A DNA stretch of 64,000 nucleotides, taken from the NCBI RefSeq assembly GCF_026127265.1, contig NZ_WWFG01000002.1, positions 2,666,001-2,730,000 on the forward strand, read 5' to 3'. A model generated the notes under the pieces. The model was given only the letters and a program-made list of their open reading frames with translations, did not search any database and was not told the origin of the DNA. Made by a program: the position numbers and the translations under genes. Below are positions 35,047-42,804 of the stretch, piece after piece. This DNA comes from Nostoc sp. KVJ3. Lineage in GTDB: Bacteria > Cyanobacteriota > Cyanobacteriia > Cyanobacteriales > Nostocaceae. Position 1 is the stretch's first letter, and the number at the start of each line of letters is the position of its first letter.

Positions 35047-36717
35047 TCATGCTCCGGGTTTGAAATAATCAAAAAGGCGATCGCCAGAATCAGCGCGAAT
35101 CAATGCTACAACTACATCTGGTAAAGCAGCAAAACTGGGATAAACTAAATAACGTGGTTCCCAAGAGGGACGGAACTTCTCTTTGTAGGCGTGCAGTCCC
35201 TTGAAATTGTAGAAGCGATTCAAATGTCTGTAAAGATAGTGCAATACTTTCTCTAATCGGCGTGCTTCTGGGTTGTCTCCAACTCCCGCCAGTGCAGAAA
35301 GACCGAAATTAAAGCTGTCGTAACCACACTCTTTAAAATGCTGAAGCAGGGAAATAAATAGAAAGTCCATCGTCCCATTTTCTAGAGATGAACGATGTCG
35401 CATCATGTCAATGGTTGCTTCGTTAAGTTGGTACTCCCGAAGAATATTGGCAAAGGCGCTGATGTTACCTTCGGGAGTATGCACCACAGCAATCTCGCAC
35501 TCTCGCAGATAAGCTTCGTCAAACCAACCCAAAGAAAATTGTTTTTCCGAACCTTGTACCATCTTTAGCCATTCATCACTCACAGGTTTGAGGAGGTGCA
35601 ATAAATCATTGGTGATGGGTGGTTGGTAAAACTCGATTTGGTATCCTAGCTTAGTTAAACGATTGATTGATGGTCTAAAGTTTTTACCGGCTTTACCTTG
35701 TAAGGTAAAACTTTTCAAGTCAACGATCGCTTCTTCGCCAATCTTGAGTACCTTAAATCCCAATGACTTGTAAAGCGGAATATCATCGGGCAAAGTTTGA
35801 TAAAAACCAGGATACCAGTCATTGCGCTGGCAAAACTGCTGGAAAGCAATAATTGTCTCCTTGCGGTCTTCAATCGGGCCGATGGGATCTCCTAATGCGA
35901 TCGCACCCCTTCCTTTGGGAACATAAGCAATTACACTCTTACCAGTAGGACTAAAATAATAACTCTTGTCATTTAAGAGTGCGATCGCTGCTAAAGAAGA
36001 ACATCCATATTGCTCGACAATTTCTCTAGCTCTTTTTCGCTCATTTGGCGTTGCTAGATTACGCCAAAACACAGGTTGCAATAGCATTATTATTGCATAA
36101 GTAATAGTAACTGCCGCAATAATATAGATAGAATTAGCAAAGAAATCTCCAAATTTTGTCTTGGGTTGCAGTCCCCAATTATCTTCTGTGAAGAACATCG
36201 CTAAAGTCTGAAGTATAGCTTCACGCCAATTAAAATTTTCCGAAAATTTGCCGTCTAACAAATAAAAGCCAATAGTTCCGTATGCTAGAGTAAATAGTAA
36301 AGCACCTATCAGCACTCTAACTCCCCGTGCAATTGAAGGACGGTCTGATCGCGCTGTGAAAAGATGGCGCATCAAGACTAATTGCACTAGCAAAACTCCA
36401 GAGAGGAGACTCTCTTCATAGTCCAGTCCCTTGAACAAGTGGCTGAAAATGGAAATCACTAGCAAGCTAGTGGTTAGTAACCAGGCTATTCTTTTTCGCC
36501 GTAATAAGTTAGTAGCAAGTGTAAGTAAAACAAACCCAGTTAGGGCTGCAAATATATGGCCGCTGAGACGAATTTCAAAAGGTAAAAATCCCTTCAACCA
36601 GTGATTTCGCCCATACAGGGTAGGTGTCACTGCTGACAACAAATTTACTACTCCGACTAAACCTGTAAGGAAAGCTACACTCCAAAGTCCAATCTGAGTT
36701 TTTAAATTATTAGTCAT
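35047..36717 (-). CDS. MprF-like aminoacyl-phosphatidylglycerol synthase domain protein (DUF2156)
   Basis: A 556-residue membrane protein. The first ~225 residues have about six hydrophobic segments (for example VLLTLATNLL, WLLTTSLLVISIFSHLFKG, VLIGALLFTLAYGTIGFYLL, SIYIIAAVTITYAIIMLL). From about 235 to 545 is a cytosolic GNAT-like DUF2156 domain, the catalytic half of lysyl/alanyl-phosphatidylglycerol synthases: YFSPTGKSVIAYVPKGRGAI, ALGDPIGP, QFCQRNDWYPGFYQ, then IDMMRHR, ENGTMDFLFISLL and FNFGLSALAGVG. This predicts transfer of an amino acid from tRNA to a lipid, but the substrate is not readable. The separate flippase-like gene at 39602 and two esterases between make a suggestive cluster. 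Confidence 0.85.
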   Translation of the reverse strand: MTNNLKTQIGLWSVAFLTGLVGVVNLLSAVTPTLYGRNHWLKGFLPFEIRLSGHIFAALTGFVLLTLATNLLRRKRIAWLLTTSLLVISIFSHLFKGLDYEESLLSGVLLVQLVLMRHLFTARSDRPSIARGVRVLIGALLFTLAYGTIGFYLLDGKFSENFNWREAILQTLAMFFTEDNWGLQPKTKFGDFFANSIYIIAAVTITYAIIMLLQPVFWRNLATPNERKRAREIVEQYGCSSLAAIALLNDKSYYFSPTGKSVIAYVPKGRGAIALGDPIGPIEDRKETIIAFQQFCQRNDWYPGFYQTLPDDIPLYKSLGFKVLKIGEEAIVDLKSFTLQGKAGKNFRPSINRLTKLGYQIEFYQPPITNDLLHLLKPVSDEWLKMVQGSEKQFSLGWFDEAYLRECEIAVVHTPEGNISAFANILREYQLNEATIDMMRHRSSLENGTMDFLFISLLQHFKECGYDSFNFGLSALAGVGDNPEARRLEKVLHYLYRHLNRFYNFKGLHAYKEKFRPSWEPRYLVYPSFAALPDVVVALIRADSGDRLFDYFKPGA

Positions 36718-37082
36718 TAGTCTAAAAGTATTAATTAGAAGTTAGGAGAGACGCGATTCATCGCGTCTTTTAGGAGTGAAAAATATTGAAGAAGAAATCA
36801 GAATTCAGGAGTCATAATCTCCTAACTCCTGAATTCTGTTTTGAGAAATAAACCAGTTTTATCGGTTAGGTTCCTTATACATAAAAAAACTTTAATGTTT
36901 TGAATTTTATCCATAACACCTTAATTTTAATGCCTCATAGCAATTTTTTATTAAACTACACAATATCAGGCTTGGTAAGACTTGGGATTGAAGCCCATTG
37001 TTTTATGCAACTTCATTAGCTAATTGGTATTAGCAACAGAAGAGCAGTAAAACCTGAATTTTCAAATTTTAACTCCTAACCC
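36718..37082. other. spacer with hairpins upstream of MprF-like gene
   Basis: No gene. AGACGCGATTCATCGCGTCT (36749-36768) is a perfect inverted repeat. CAGAATTCAGGAGT and ACTCCTGAATTCTG (about 36800-36838) can pair. TAACTCCTAACCCCTAACTT (about 37069-37088) is another heptamer-type repeat running into the stop of the next gene. Confidence 0.55.
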
Positions 37083-37991
37083 CTAACTTTTAACTCCTAA
37101 CTTTTTAAATTGTTCCCCTACGTAGGAAAGCGAATCTTTAAGATGCTTGTGGAAGTAGTTCCAGCCTACATTTGCACCAGACAAACCATGACCGCCTGGA
37201 AAGGCATAAAAGACGTGAGCAATGCCTAATTTATTTAAGGTTTCGTTGAAGGCTTTGGTAGAAGCAAGCAAATTAGTGTCGTTCAGACCTGCATCCAGGT
37301 AAACACGCAATTGCTTTCTATCTTCAGGTGGTAGCTGTTGCACGATTTGTTGGGGACTATTTTGTGAACCGCTATTATCGGTAAAGTAACCGCTATGGCT
37401 AAAGAGAATGTGGAAGTTGTTTAGATAGCGTAACCCAATATTAAATGCTCCCCATCCCCCAGAAGACAGACCTCCCAGCGCCCAAAACTGGGGTTCTTCT
37501 AAAGTGCGATAGCGTGACTTGACAACTTGCACTAATTCTGAGCCAATCAAAGTCCCTATTTTGCCATTGGGCCCATCAAAGTAATCGGGGTCGTATAAAG
37601 GACTGGAACCGCGATTATCATTACCATCAGGTGTAATCACAATCGATGGTGGTAATTTTCCACTTTGATAAAGTTCATGCAGTATGTCTAGGACTGCATA
37701 TTTATCAGCATAAGCGCGGGCATCATCATGACCACCGTGTAGTAAGAAGATTACAGGATAGCGCTTTTGCTTATTTTTATAATAATTAGGCGGCAAAATC
37801 ACACCGTAGTTGCGGACTGTACCCATCGCTTGGGAGTTGAAGGTGGCTAATTGAAGTTTTAGCCCAGTATCTGCCTTTTTTTTGGGTGGGTCTAGTTGGG
37901 GAGCGCCTAAGATGAATACATAATAATAACCAGCAGTAGTGAGGAGTGCGATCGCACCGACCAAACTAATTAAAAATTTAGAAATCTTCAT
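37083..37991 (-). CDS. membrane-anchored or exported esterase (PF00756-type), copy 1
   Basis: An alpha/beta hydrolase of 302 residues. An N-terminal hydrophobic segment (about 5-30, FLISLVGAIALLTTAGYYYV) suggests membrane anchoring or export. VIFLLHGGHDDARA marks the oxyanion region (about 80-93), IVITPDGND follows, and the nucleophile Ser lies in LGGLSSGGWGAFN (GxSxGG). An acid residue is likely in VYLDAGLND, and the base His in FPGGHGLSG. The gene directly precedes the MprF-like gene and is paralogous to the next one. The substrate is unknown. Confidence 0.86.
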   Translation of the reverse strand: MKISKFLISLVGAIALLTTAGYYYVFILGAPQLDPPKKKADTGLKLQLATFNSQAMGTVRNYGVILPPNYYKNKQKRYPVIFLLHGGHDDARAYADKYAVLDILHELYQSGKLPPSIVITPDGNDNRGSSPLYDPDYFDGPNGKIGTLIGSELVQVVKSRYRTLEEPQFWALGGLSSGGWGAFNIGLRYLNNFHILFSHSGYFTDNSGSQNSPQQIVQQLPPEDRKQLRVYLDAGLNDTNLLASTKAFNETLNKLGIAHVFYAFPGGHGLSGANVGWNYFHKHLKDSLSYVGEQFKKLGVKS

Positions 37992-38129
37992 ATTTATTTA
38001 GGGTTGAAAAAAAATCACCTCCATTAGAACTTACTATAGTTAATCTGCTGAAAAATGGCAGCAGAGTTTTCCGCATTGATGTTTAAATATCAATGTTTAG
38101 CAAAATAGAATTATCTCTACTGGTAATTG

Positions 38130-39110
38130 CTAATAATTTTGAGTATTTTTATTATTAATCCCTAAATTAGTAGATGTGTGTTTATGTGCTATTTCAGCAG
38201 ATTTAAATTGTTCGCCTACAAACGTCAAAGAATCAGCTAAATGTTCCCGCCAGTATTGCCAAGTATGACTACCAGGAAACTGACGAAACGAACTATAAAC
38301 TTTGAGATTATTTAGTACTTTAGAAAAGTTTTTGGCTGCGTCGATTTCTTCAATATCTGATGTCCCAGAATCTAGGTAGATTCGCAACCTTTTTTTAGCT
38401 GGTGTGGGAATGCTTTTGATATAAGTTATTGGGCTATTTATCGGGCCACTTTTATCATAAAAATAACCACTATGACTAAATAAAATTGAGAAATGACTTA
38501 AGTTATGTAATCCCACATTCATTGCCCCCCAACCACCAGAAGATAAACCACCCATAGCCCAAAAATCTGGATTTGCCAGTGTCCGATAACGGCTTTGGAC
38601 AACTTTTACTAACTCATTACCCACGGCTGTGGAGACTTTACCATTAGGGCCATCAATATATTGAGGATCCCAGTAAGGACTAGAGCCACGTTTATCATTG
38701 CCATCTGGTGTGATAATGATACTAGGTGGTAACTTACCTGTAGCATAAAGTTGTTCCACAGTCTTGAGAGCTTGTCCCTTGCCCTGAATAAACCAATCAT
38801 TGGGTGTACCATGTCCGCCGTGAAGCAGAAAGATTACAGGATAGCTTTGTTTTGGGTGTTGCTCATAGCTAGGGGGTAAAGAAACGCCATAAGTGCGACT
38901 TGCACCCATTGCTTTACTCTCGTAGGTTTCAATTTTGTAGGTTAGGTGAGTAGGTGAGTCAACAGTATTAGACTGGGTTGGAGGTAGGGAAGGGGTTGTT
39001 GGTAAATCCTGTTGTTGGGGTGGGTTTGCTACGACATTTTGGGATAAATTACAGCCAACTAGAGTTAACACTGAAACTAGCAAAAGAATTTTTGATTGTT
39101 TGTAGTTCAT
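38130..39110 (-). CDS. esterase lipoprotein (PF00756-type), copy 2
   Basis: A paralogue of the previous gene, about 326 residues. The start is set at ATG 39110, giving MNYKQSKILLLVSVLTLVGC, a good lipoprotein signal with lipobox LVGC; a longer frame begins at 39149 but adds a non-signal extension. A Pro/Gln/Thr-rich linker follows. The catalytic features are the same as in copy 1: IFLLHGGHG, IIITPDGND, nucleophile in MGGLSSGGWGAMN, acid in IYLDSGTSD, and His in FPGSHTW. It should sit on the periplasmic face of a membrane. Two tandem copies suggest linked function with the neighbouring lipid genes. Confidence 0.86.
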   Translation of the reverse strand: MNYKQSKILLLVSVLTLVGCNLSQNVVANPPQQQDLPTTPSLPPTQSNTVDSPTHLTYKIETYESKAMGASRTYGVSLPPSYEQHPKQSYPVIFLLHGGHGTPNDWFIQGKGQALKTVEQLYATGKLPPSIIITPDGNDKRGSSPYWDPQYIDGPNGKVSTAVGNELVKVVQSRYRTLANPDFWAMGGLSSGGWGAMNVGLHNLSHFSILFSHSGYFYDKSGPINSPITYIKSIPTPAKKRLRIYLDSGTSDIEEIDAAKNFSKVLNNLKVYSSFRQFPGSHTWQYWREHLADSLTFVGEQFKSAEIAHKHTSTNLGINNKNTQNY

Positions 39111-39269
39111 TTTAAAGGGCATTGGGCAGTCGGTGCTGGCAGACATCAAGTTTATGCAAGTAATTTGTCAATGTTGTGTCAACAGGATGGAAACTTTACG
39201 ACTTATTGTAAGTTAAAAGTGAAATTGACGATTTTTGATTTGTTCTGCCCATTAGGTACGAGGCATAAA

Positions 39270-39380
39270 CTAGTACAGTGCGGCGGAAATAAACTACCCA
39301 TTCCAAATCAATGAAACCCTCATGCTGTATTCGTTTTTAATTTTTAATTTTTAATTTTTAATTCCGCTCTGCGGTACTAG
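39270..39380. mobile_element. 111-bp MITE-like element, copy 2
   Basis: The same element as at 21932-22042, same orientation and same length, from CTAGTACAGTGCGGCGGAA to TTCCGCTCTGCGGTACTAG, with a few base changes (for example CTACCC for CCACCC). Flanks differ completely from copy 1, which shows that the 111 bases are the unit that moves. Confidence 0.8.
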
Positions 39381-39429
39381 GCTGTTAACTTTGATGAAAT
39401 TTAGGTTTTTTAGTTAATGCTATTTTTGT

Positions 39430-39487
39430 GTCATTGCGAGCGGAGTGAAGCAATCGCCTGGGATTGCAACGCTTTGCTCGCAATGAC
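39430..39487. repeat. GTCATTGCGAGCG palindromic repeat
   Basis: GTCATTGCGAGCGGAGTGAA on the left and GCTTTGCTCGCAATGAC on the right form an imperfect hairpin. Related units are at 7541-7615, 34841-34950, 42091-42182, 47091-47261 and 47381-47443. Confidence 0.65.
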
Positions 39488-39601
39488 ATATATTTTGCAT
39501 GACTTTTTAACTGATAAAAAGGCAAAGAGTCAACAGCCTAGGCATAAGCTAAAAAAAATCTAAAATTGGCACAGTCAAGAGTTAGGATAAATTTATTCAC
39601 G

Positions 39602-40534
39602 ATGCTTAAAAAGCTACAACTCAATTTCAGTACACTGTTCGGCTTGTCGCTGCTGGTGCTTTCCGTGTGGGCGATCGCTAACGAACTGCAAGAGTATAAT
39701 TATCGTGACATCCTCAACTCTTTAACTGCTATTCCCAAAAGTCGCTTAAGCTGGGCAATTTGGCTGACAGCCTTGGGCTATCTAGTGATGATTGGGTACG
39801 ATATTTTGGGTTTTAGTTACATTAATCGTTCCCTAAGTTGGAACAAGATTGCTTTAACCAGCTTTATTAGCTCTGCCTTTAGTAATACTATCGGTTTTGC
39901 CTTATTGACTGGTAGTGCTATCCGTTATCGATTTTACTCCAGTTGGGGAGTGTCAGCAGTTGCGATCGCTCAAGTAATTGCTTTCGCTAATTTTACTTTT
40001 TGGTTGGGGATGTTTGCCGTTGCAGGTTGCTTATTCCTCATCAATCCCCTCAAAATTCCTACTCAACTACATTTACCTTTTGCCACTGTGCGTCCCATTG
40101 GGATAATTTTTCTGCTATTGGTTGCTGGTTATTTGGTAGGAAGTATTTTTATTAAGCAACCATTAATAATTCGGGGACAAGAATTTCGATTTCCTACTTT
40201 TAAGATATCCCTTGTCCAAATAGCAATTTCTGGTCTTGATTGGATTTTGGCAGCAGCAGTTCTTTATCCTCTGCTTCCCGGTAATATATCTTTGTCCTAT
40301 CTGGACTTTTTGGGAATCTACTTACTAGCGATGTTTGCAGGTGTTGTTAGTAATGTCCCTGGTGGTTTGGGAGTATTTGAAACTGTAATTTTGCTGATTC
40401 TCTCATCTAAAATTTCGGCGGCAGCAATTTTAGGGTCAATGCTGGCTTATCGAGGAGTCTATTATTTTTTACCTTTGCTAGTAGCAGCTGGGTTATTAGG
40501 AATTTATGAAATTAGATTTAGAGCCAGTAAGTAA
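39602..40534 (+). CDS. MprF flippase-like membrane protein (UPF0104 / LPG_synthase_TM)
   Basis: A polytopic membrane protein of about 310 residues with around eight hydrophobic segments. FANFTFWLGMFAVAG, LAMFAGVVSNVPGGLGVFE and LAYRGVYYFLPLLVA are hallmarks of the family shared with the flippase half of MprF. The start is placed at ATG 39602 (MLKKLQLNFS); an upstream TTG at 39566 would add 12 residues. In MprF this part moves aminoacylated lipid across the membrane; stand-alone members have various or unknown roles. It lies opposite to the MprF-like synthase domain gene, with two esterases between. Confidence 0.82.
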   Translation: MLKKLQLNFSTLFGLSLLVLSVWAIANELQEYNYRDILNSLTAIPKSRLSWAIWLTALGYLVMIGYDILGFSYINRSLSWNKIALTSFISSAFSNTIGFALLTGSAIRYRFYSSWGVSAVAIAQVIAFANFTFWLGMFAVAGCLFLINPLKIPTQLHLPFATVRPIGIIFLLLVAGYLVGSIFIKQPLIIRGQEFRFPTFKISLVQIAISGLDWILAAAVLYPLLPGNISLSYLDFLGIYLLAMFAGVVSNVPGGLGVFETVILLILSSKISAAAILGSMLAYRGVYYFLPLLVAAGLLGIYEIRFRASK

Positions 40535-40954
40535 GTCAGCGTGAAAATTTCAATGTATGTCATTGCGAATGTAACGAAGTGGAATGAAGCATAAGTCCTT
40601 CGGACACGCTTCGCGAACACAAAGGTCTTGTAGATTTTACATTCTGTTACATGGTAAGGTCTATTTATACCGACTTACTTAATTTAAAAATATCAATAAT
40701 AAACGCTGAAGTCCAGTTTCAGTATAACTACGAACAGTTAGATCCCCGACTTGTTTAAGAAGTCGGGGATCTAAGATTTTTGTTTATTTTAAATACGATA
40801 TCTTCACAAATAGCGCATGAAAAGTCCTAATTTTTGCTGAGGCGATCGCTAATTCAACTCTATAACAATAGTAACAGTTAGTTGGAAGTTTTGAATTAGA
40901 TTTCCATAAATCATCATCAAAGTTCCGTTTTACTATTTGAGGATAGAAAGAATC
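40535..40954. other. spacer with repeat fragment and terminator
   Basis: No gene. About 40559-40635 is a broken copy of the GTCATTGCGAA repeat carrying the CATAAGTCCTTCGGACACGC block. A strong hairpin lies at 40740-40772. A GGCGATCGC palindrome is near 40842. GAGGATAG (40939-40946) serves as ribosome site for the next gene. Confidence 0.6.
40740..40772. terminator. strong hairpin, GATCCCCGACTT type
   Basis: AGATCCCCGACTT and AAGTCGGGGATCT form a 13-base-pair stem with a seven-base loop. The following AAGATTTTTG gives only a weak T run. It may end the transcript of the flippase-like gene, though sequences of this kind also occur as dispersed elements in Nostoc. Confidence 0.55.
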
Positions 40955-41344
40955 ATGAAAAATAAAGTATTGTTTGGTGCTATATTTCTGACAACTTGGG
41001 TAGGAACATTAATTCCCGGTGCTTTAGCTGCCTCACCCTGTTCTGTAGGACAAAAGGCTGAGGTTCTTTGGAAGGAAAAATGGTATCCAGCAACGGTACT
41101 TAAGGTTAAGAATGATAATTGCTATATTACTTATGAAGGTTATAGTAGTTCCTGGAATGAATGGGTTGGCACTGAACGCTTTCGGGCATCATTTGGAGTT
41201 GGAGATGCAGTGAGAATTTTGTGGAAAGGGAAATGGTATAAAGGGCAGGTTTTAGAAGTTAATAACGATCTTTATAAAATTACTTATGATGGCTACGATA
41301 GCTCTTGGGATGAGTGGGTTGAACCTTCTAGAGTAAGTAGATAG
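40955..41344 (+). CDS. secreted protein with two Tudor/Agenet-like domains
   Basis: A 129-residue protein starting at ATG 40955 after GAGGATAG. Residues 1-26 are a signal peptide (KVLFGAIFLTTWVGTLIPGA, cut near ALAA). Two homologous halves of about 50 residues follow: VGQKAEVLWKEKWYPATVLK with YITYEGYSSSWNEWV, and VGDAVRILWKGKWYKGQVLE with KITYDGYDSSWDEWV. The W-x-G/E-K-WY-x-(A/G)-x-VL...ITY-x-GY-x-SSW-x-EWV pattern is that of Tudor/Agenet/chromo-barrel folds, here outside the cytosol. Ligand unknown. It could bind peptides or polysaccharide. Confidence 0.8.
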   Translation: MKNKVLFGAIFLTTWVGTLIPGALAASPCSVGQKAEVLWKEKWYPATVLKVKNDNCYITYEGYSSSWNEWVGTERFRASFGVGDAVRILWKGKWYKGQVLEVNNDLYKITYDGYDSSWDEWVEPSRVSR

Positions 41345-41434
41345 AGAATATTTCGGTTTTATAAATTTAAGTTTAATACCAATTCTGTATGAAGATGCAC
41401 ATAATAATACCCCCCTGTAGTCCCCCCTTGGCAA

Positions 41435-41591
41435 GCTATGGTGTACACACAAGTCGAATCACCCCCCTTAATCCCCCCGATATATTGGGGGGAAACAAGA
41501 AATCTAGTTCCCTCCCCTTTATAAGGGGAGGGTTAGGGTGGGGTAAAGCCTCGGTTAATCAGCTATTTCAGACTTGTGTATACACCGTAGC
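41435..41591. mobile_element. MITE-like element with GGTGTACACAC ends
   Basis: Left end GCTATGGTGTACACACAAG and right end CTTGTGTATACACCGTAGC are inverted repeats of about 21 bases with two mismatches. The centre is rich in CCCCTTATAAGGGG-type runs and contains GGGAGGGTTAGGGTGGGGTA, which recurs twice in the cluster at 58439-58834. The element sits inside C-rich/G-rich flanks (41410-41432 and 41598-41625) that themselves look like a disrupted palindrome. Confidence 0.75.
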
Positions 41592-41657
41592 CGATGCCTT
41601 GGGGGGACGGCGATAGCCGGGGGGTGAATTATATGCAGCTTCACAAATAAATGGTAT

Positions 41658-41697
41658 AAGGGACGATTTCACTTGTTGGAGTCGTCCCTTAATTTTT
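41658..41697. terminator. AAGGGACGA hairpin with T-run
   Basis: AAGGGACGA (41658-41666) pairs with TCGTCCCTT (41682-41690) and is followed by AATTTTTG on the plus strand. It may end plus-strand transcription coming from the Tudor-like gene. Confidence 0.5.
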
Positions 41698-41699
41698 GA

Positions 41700-41917
41700 G
41701 ATGTCAATTCTGTTTGAGTTGTAAGGAGTGAACTACTCCGCCGTAAGACGGACGGAGCTTCCCAATTCATCGGGAACTGCCTCAAAAACTCCATAGTTCT
41801 ATTGGTCTGACATTCCCTCCAAGGGCAGGAGTCCTGGTTCCCAAGACCCAAATCTTTTTCTTGCAACATATACCTATTAGCTTGGTTTTCGCTTATGGCA
41901 TTGATGGTCAAGACCAA
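41700..41917 (-). ncRNA. orphan IS200/IS605 right end, reRNA/omega-RNA-like
   Basis: On the minus strand the sequence GGAAGCTCCGTCCGTCTTAC, then GGCGGAGTAGTTCAC, forms the stem CTCCG-(T)-CCGT / ACGG-CGGAG followed by TAGTTCAC, which resembles the right ends of cyanobacterial IS200/IS605 elements. Upstream of it are further stems: TTCCC...GGGAA, CCCT-TGG-AGGG and CAGGA-CTC-CTG. In IS605-type transposons this 3' region is transcribed as the guide RNA of TnpB. No tnpB or tnpA reading frame lies beside it, so it is a solo remnant. An 82-codon open frame runs through it but looks like translated RNA scaffold and is not taken as a gene. Confidence 0.5.
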
Positions 41918-42336
41918 ATAATTCTATCAGAAAATTCTGGCGATTCGTCATACATCTGATATTTGTTTTTGCAAGAGCAAAAACAAATATCAGATGCAAT
42001 CCTTATCCCCCGCTCCCTATCCCCACCTTATGAGTACATTGAAGGTGGGGACTTCCGCGACACGTTAAGTACGTATGCAAAAAGATTTATGTCATTGCGA
42101 GCGGAATGAAATGTAGCGTTCGCGCAGCGTCTCTAAGAGTTGCAATCCCAAGACCTTGGGATTGCTTCATTCGCAATAACAGATGTATATTTAATTTTGC
42201 ATTAATACTTATTGAATCGCCAAGCCGCCAAGAAAAGCAGGAAATAAGTTTACAAATTATTATTTGCTCTCCATGAATTATTGAGAGACTGTAGACTGAG
42301 AAGCATAAGGGTAATCTCGTATATTTTGGCAGAGTT
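41918..42336. repeat. spacer with MITE-like copy (42074-42204)
   Basis: ATCTGATATTTGTTTTTGCA (41956-41975) and TGCAAGAGCAAAAACAAATATCAGAT overlap as a long inverted repeat around 41956-41996. 42074-42204 is a relative of the element at 34825-34973, with ends TATGCAAAAAGATTTATGTC and TTTAATTTTGCATTA. Its centre carries TTCGCGCAGCGTCTCTAAGA in place of the block found in the other copy. No gene seen. Confidence 0.6.
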
Positions 42337-42726
42337 ATGGAGCCAGTATCACTGACAGCCGCTGCGATCGCAACTTTGGTAATCACCAAAGCCTTTGAAA
42401 AAACTGGTGAAATCTTGGGCGAAAACGTTTTAGAGCAAAGTGGTAAATTATTTTTACTGCTGAAGCGCAAAGCACCTAAGACGGCGAGTGCTATAGAACT
42501 GGCTCAAACACAACCGCTAAATTATGGACAAGCTTCTCTGGTTGAGCAGGTAGAAGAAGCAGCAAAAAAAGACCCTGAAATTGCTCAAGCTGTGGAAGCT
42601 ATAGCGGATACTGTTAAATCTCAACCCTCTATTATTCAGAATTTTACGAACACAGTCGATAAAAATTATGGCGGGAATGTCGGGAATGTTGCTAATGACA
42701 ACCGCAATCAAACTTTTAATTTCTGA
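42337..42726 (+). CDS. N-terminal part of a STAND NTPase, cut by TGA
   Basis: 129 residues before an in-frame TGA. It starts MEPVSLTAAAIATLVITKAF, a hydrophobic helix, followed by EKTGEILGENVLEQSGKLFL, an acidic helical part (QVEEAAKKDPEIAQAVEAIA), and a Gly/Asn-rich end (DKNYGGNVGNVANDN). Helical modules of this kind stand at the N-terminus of NB-ARC/TPR proteins in Nostocales. The next gene continues in exactly the same frame: after the TGA, 26 sense codons (LKSSEGERVKLNPP...) lead straight into the NB-ARC domain. The natural reading is one original 973-residue protein divided by a nonsense codon, read-through or a real split being alternatives. Confidence 0.7.
   Translation: MEPVSLTAAAIATLVITKAFEKTGEILGENVLEQSGKLFLLLKRKAPKTASAIELAQTQPLNYGQASLVEQVEEAAKKDPEIAQAVEAIADTVKSQPSIIQNFTNTVDKNYGGNVGNVANDNRNQTFNF
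42724..42726 (+). other. in-frame TGA dividing the STAND gene
   Basis: Frame 42337-45258 is open apart from this one TGA. The codons beyond it up to GTG 42805 translate to TGTPQNLPLSGVVEFVGREE in its later part, the usual linker seen just before NB-ARC domains, so the frame is conserved on both sides. The base after the stop is C (TGA-C), a context known to favour read-through in other bacteria. Confidence 0.7.
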
Positions 42727-42804
42727 CTAAAGTCGTCCGAAGGGGAACGGGTAAAGTTAAATCCCCCGACTGGAACACCGCAAAATTTACCTCTGAGTGG
42801 GGTA

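Noticed and set aside
41669..41917. 82-codon minus-strand frame ending ..TSQKLRDDSNK
   Set aside because: It covers the structured right end of an IS200/IS605-type element; the peptide looks like translated RNA scaffold.
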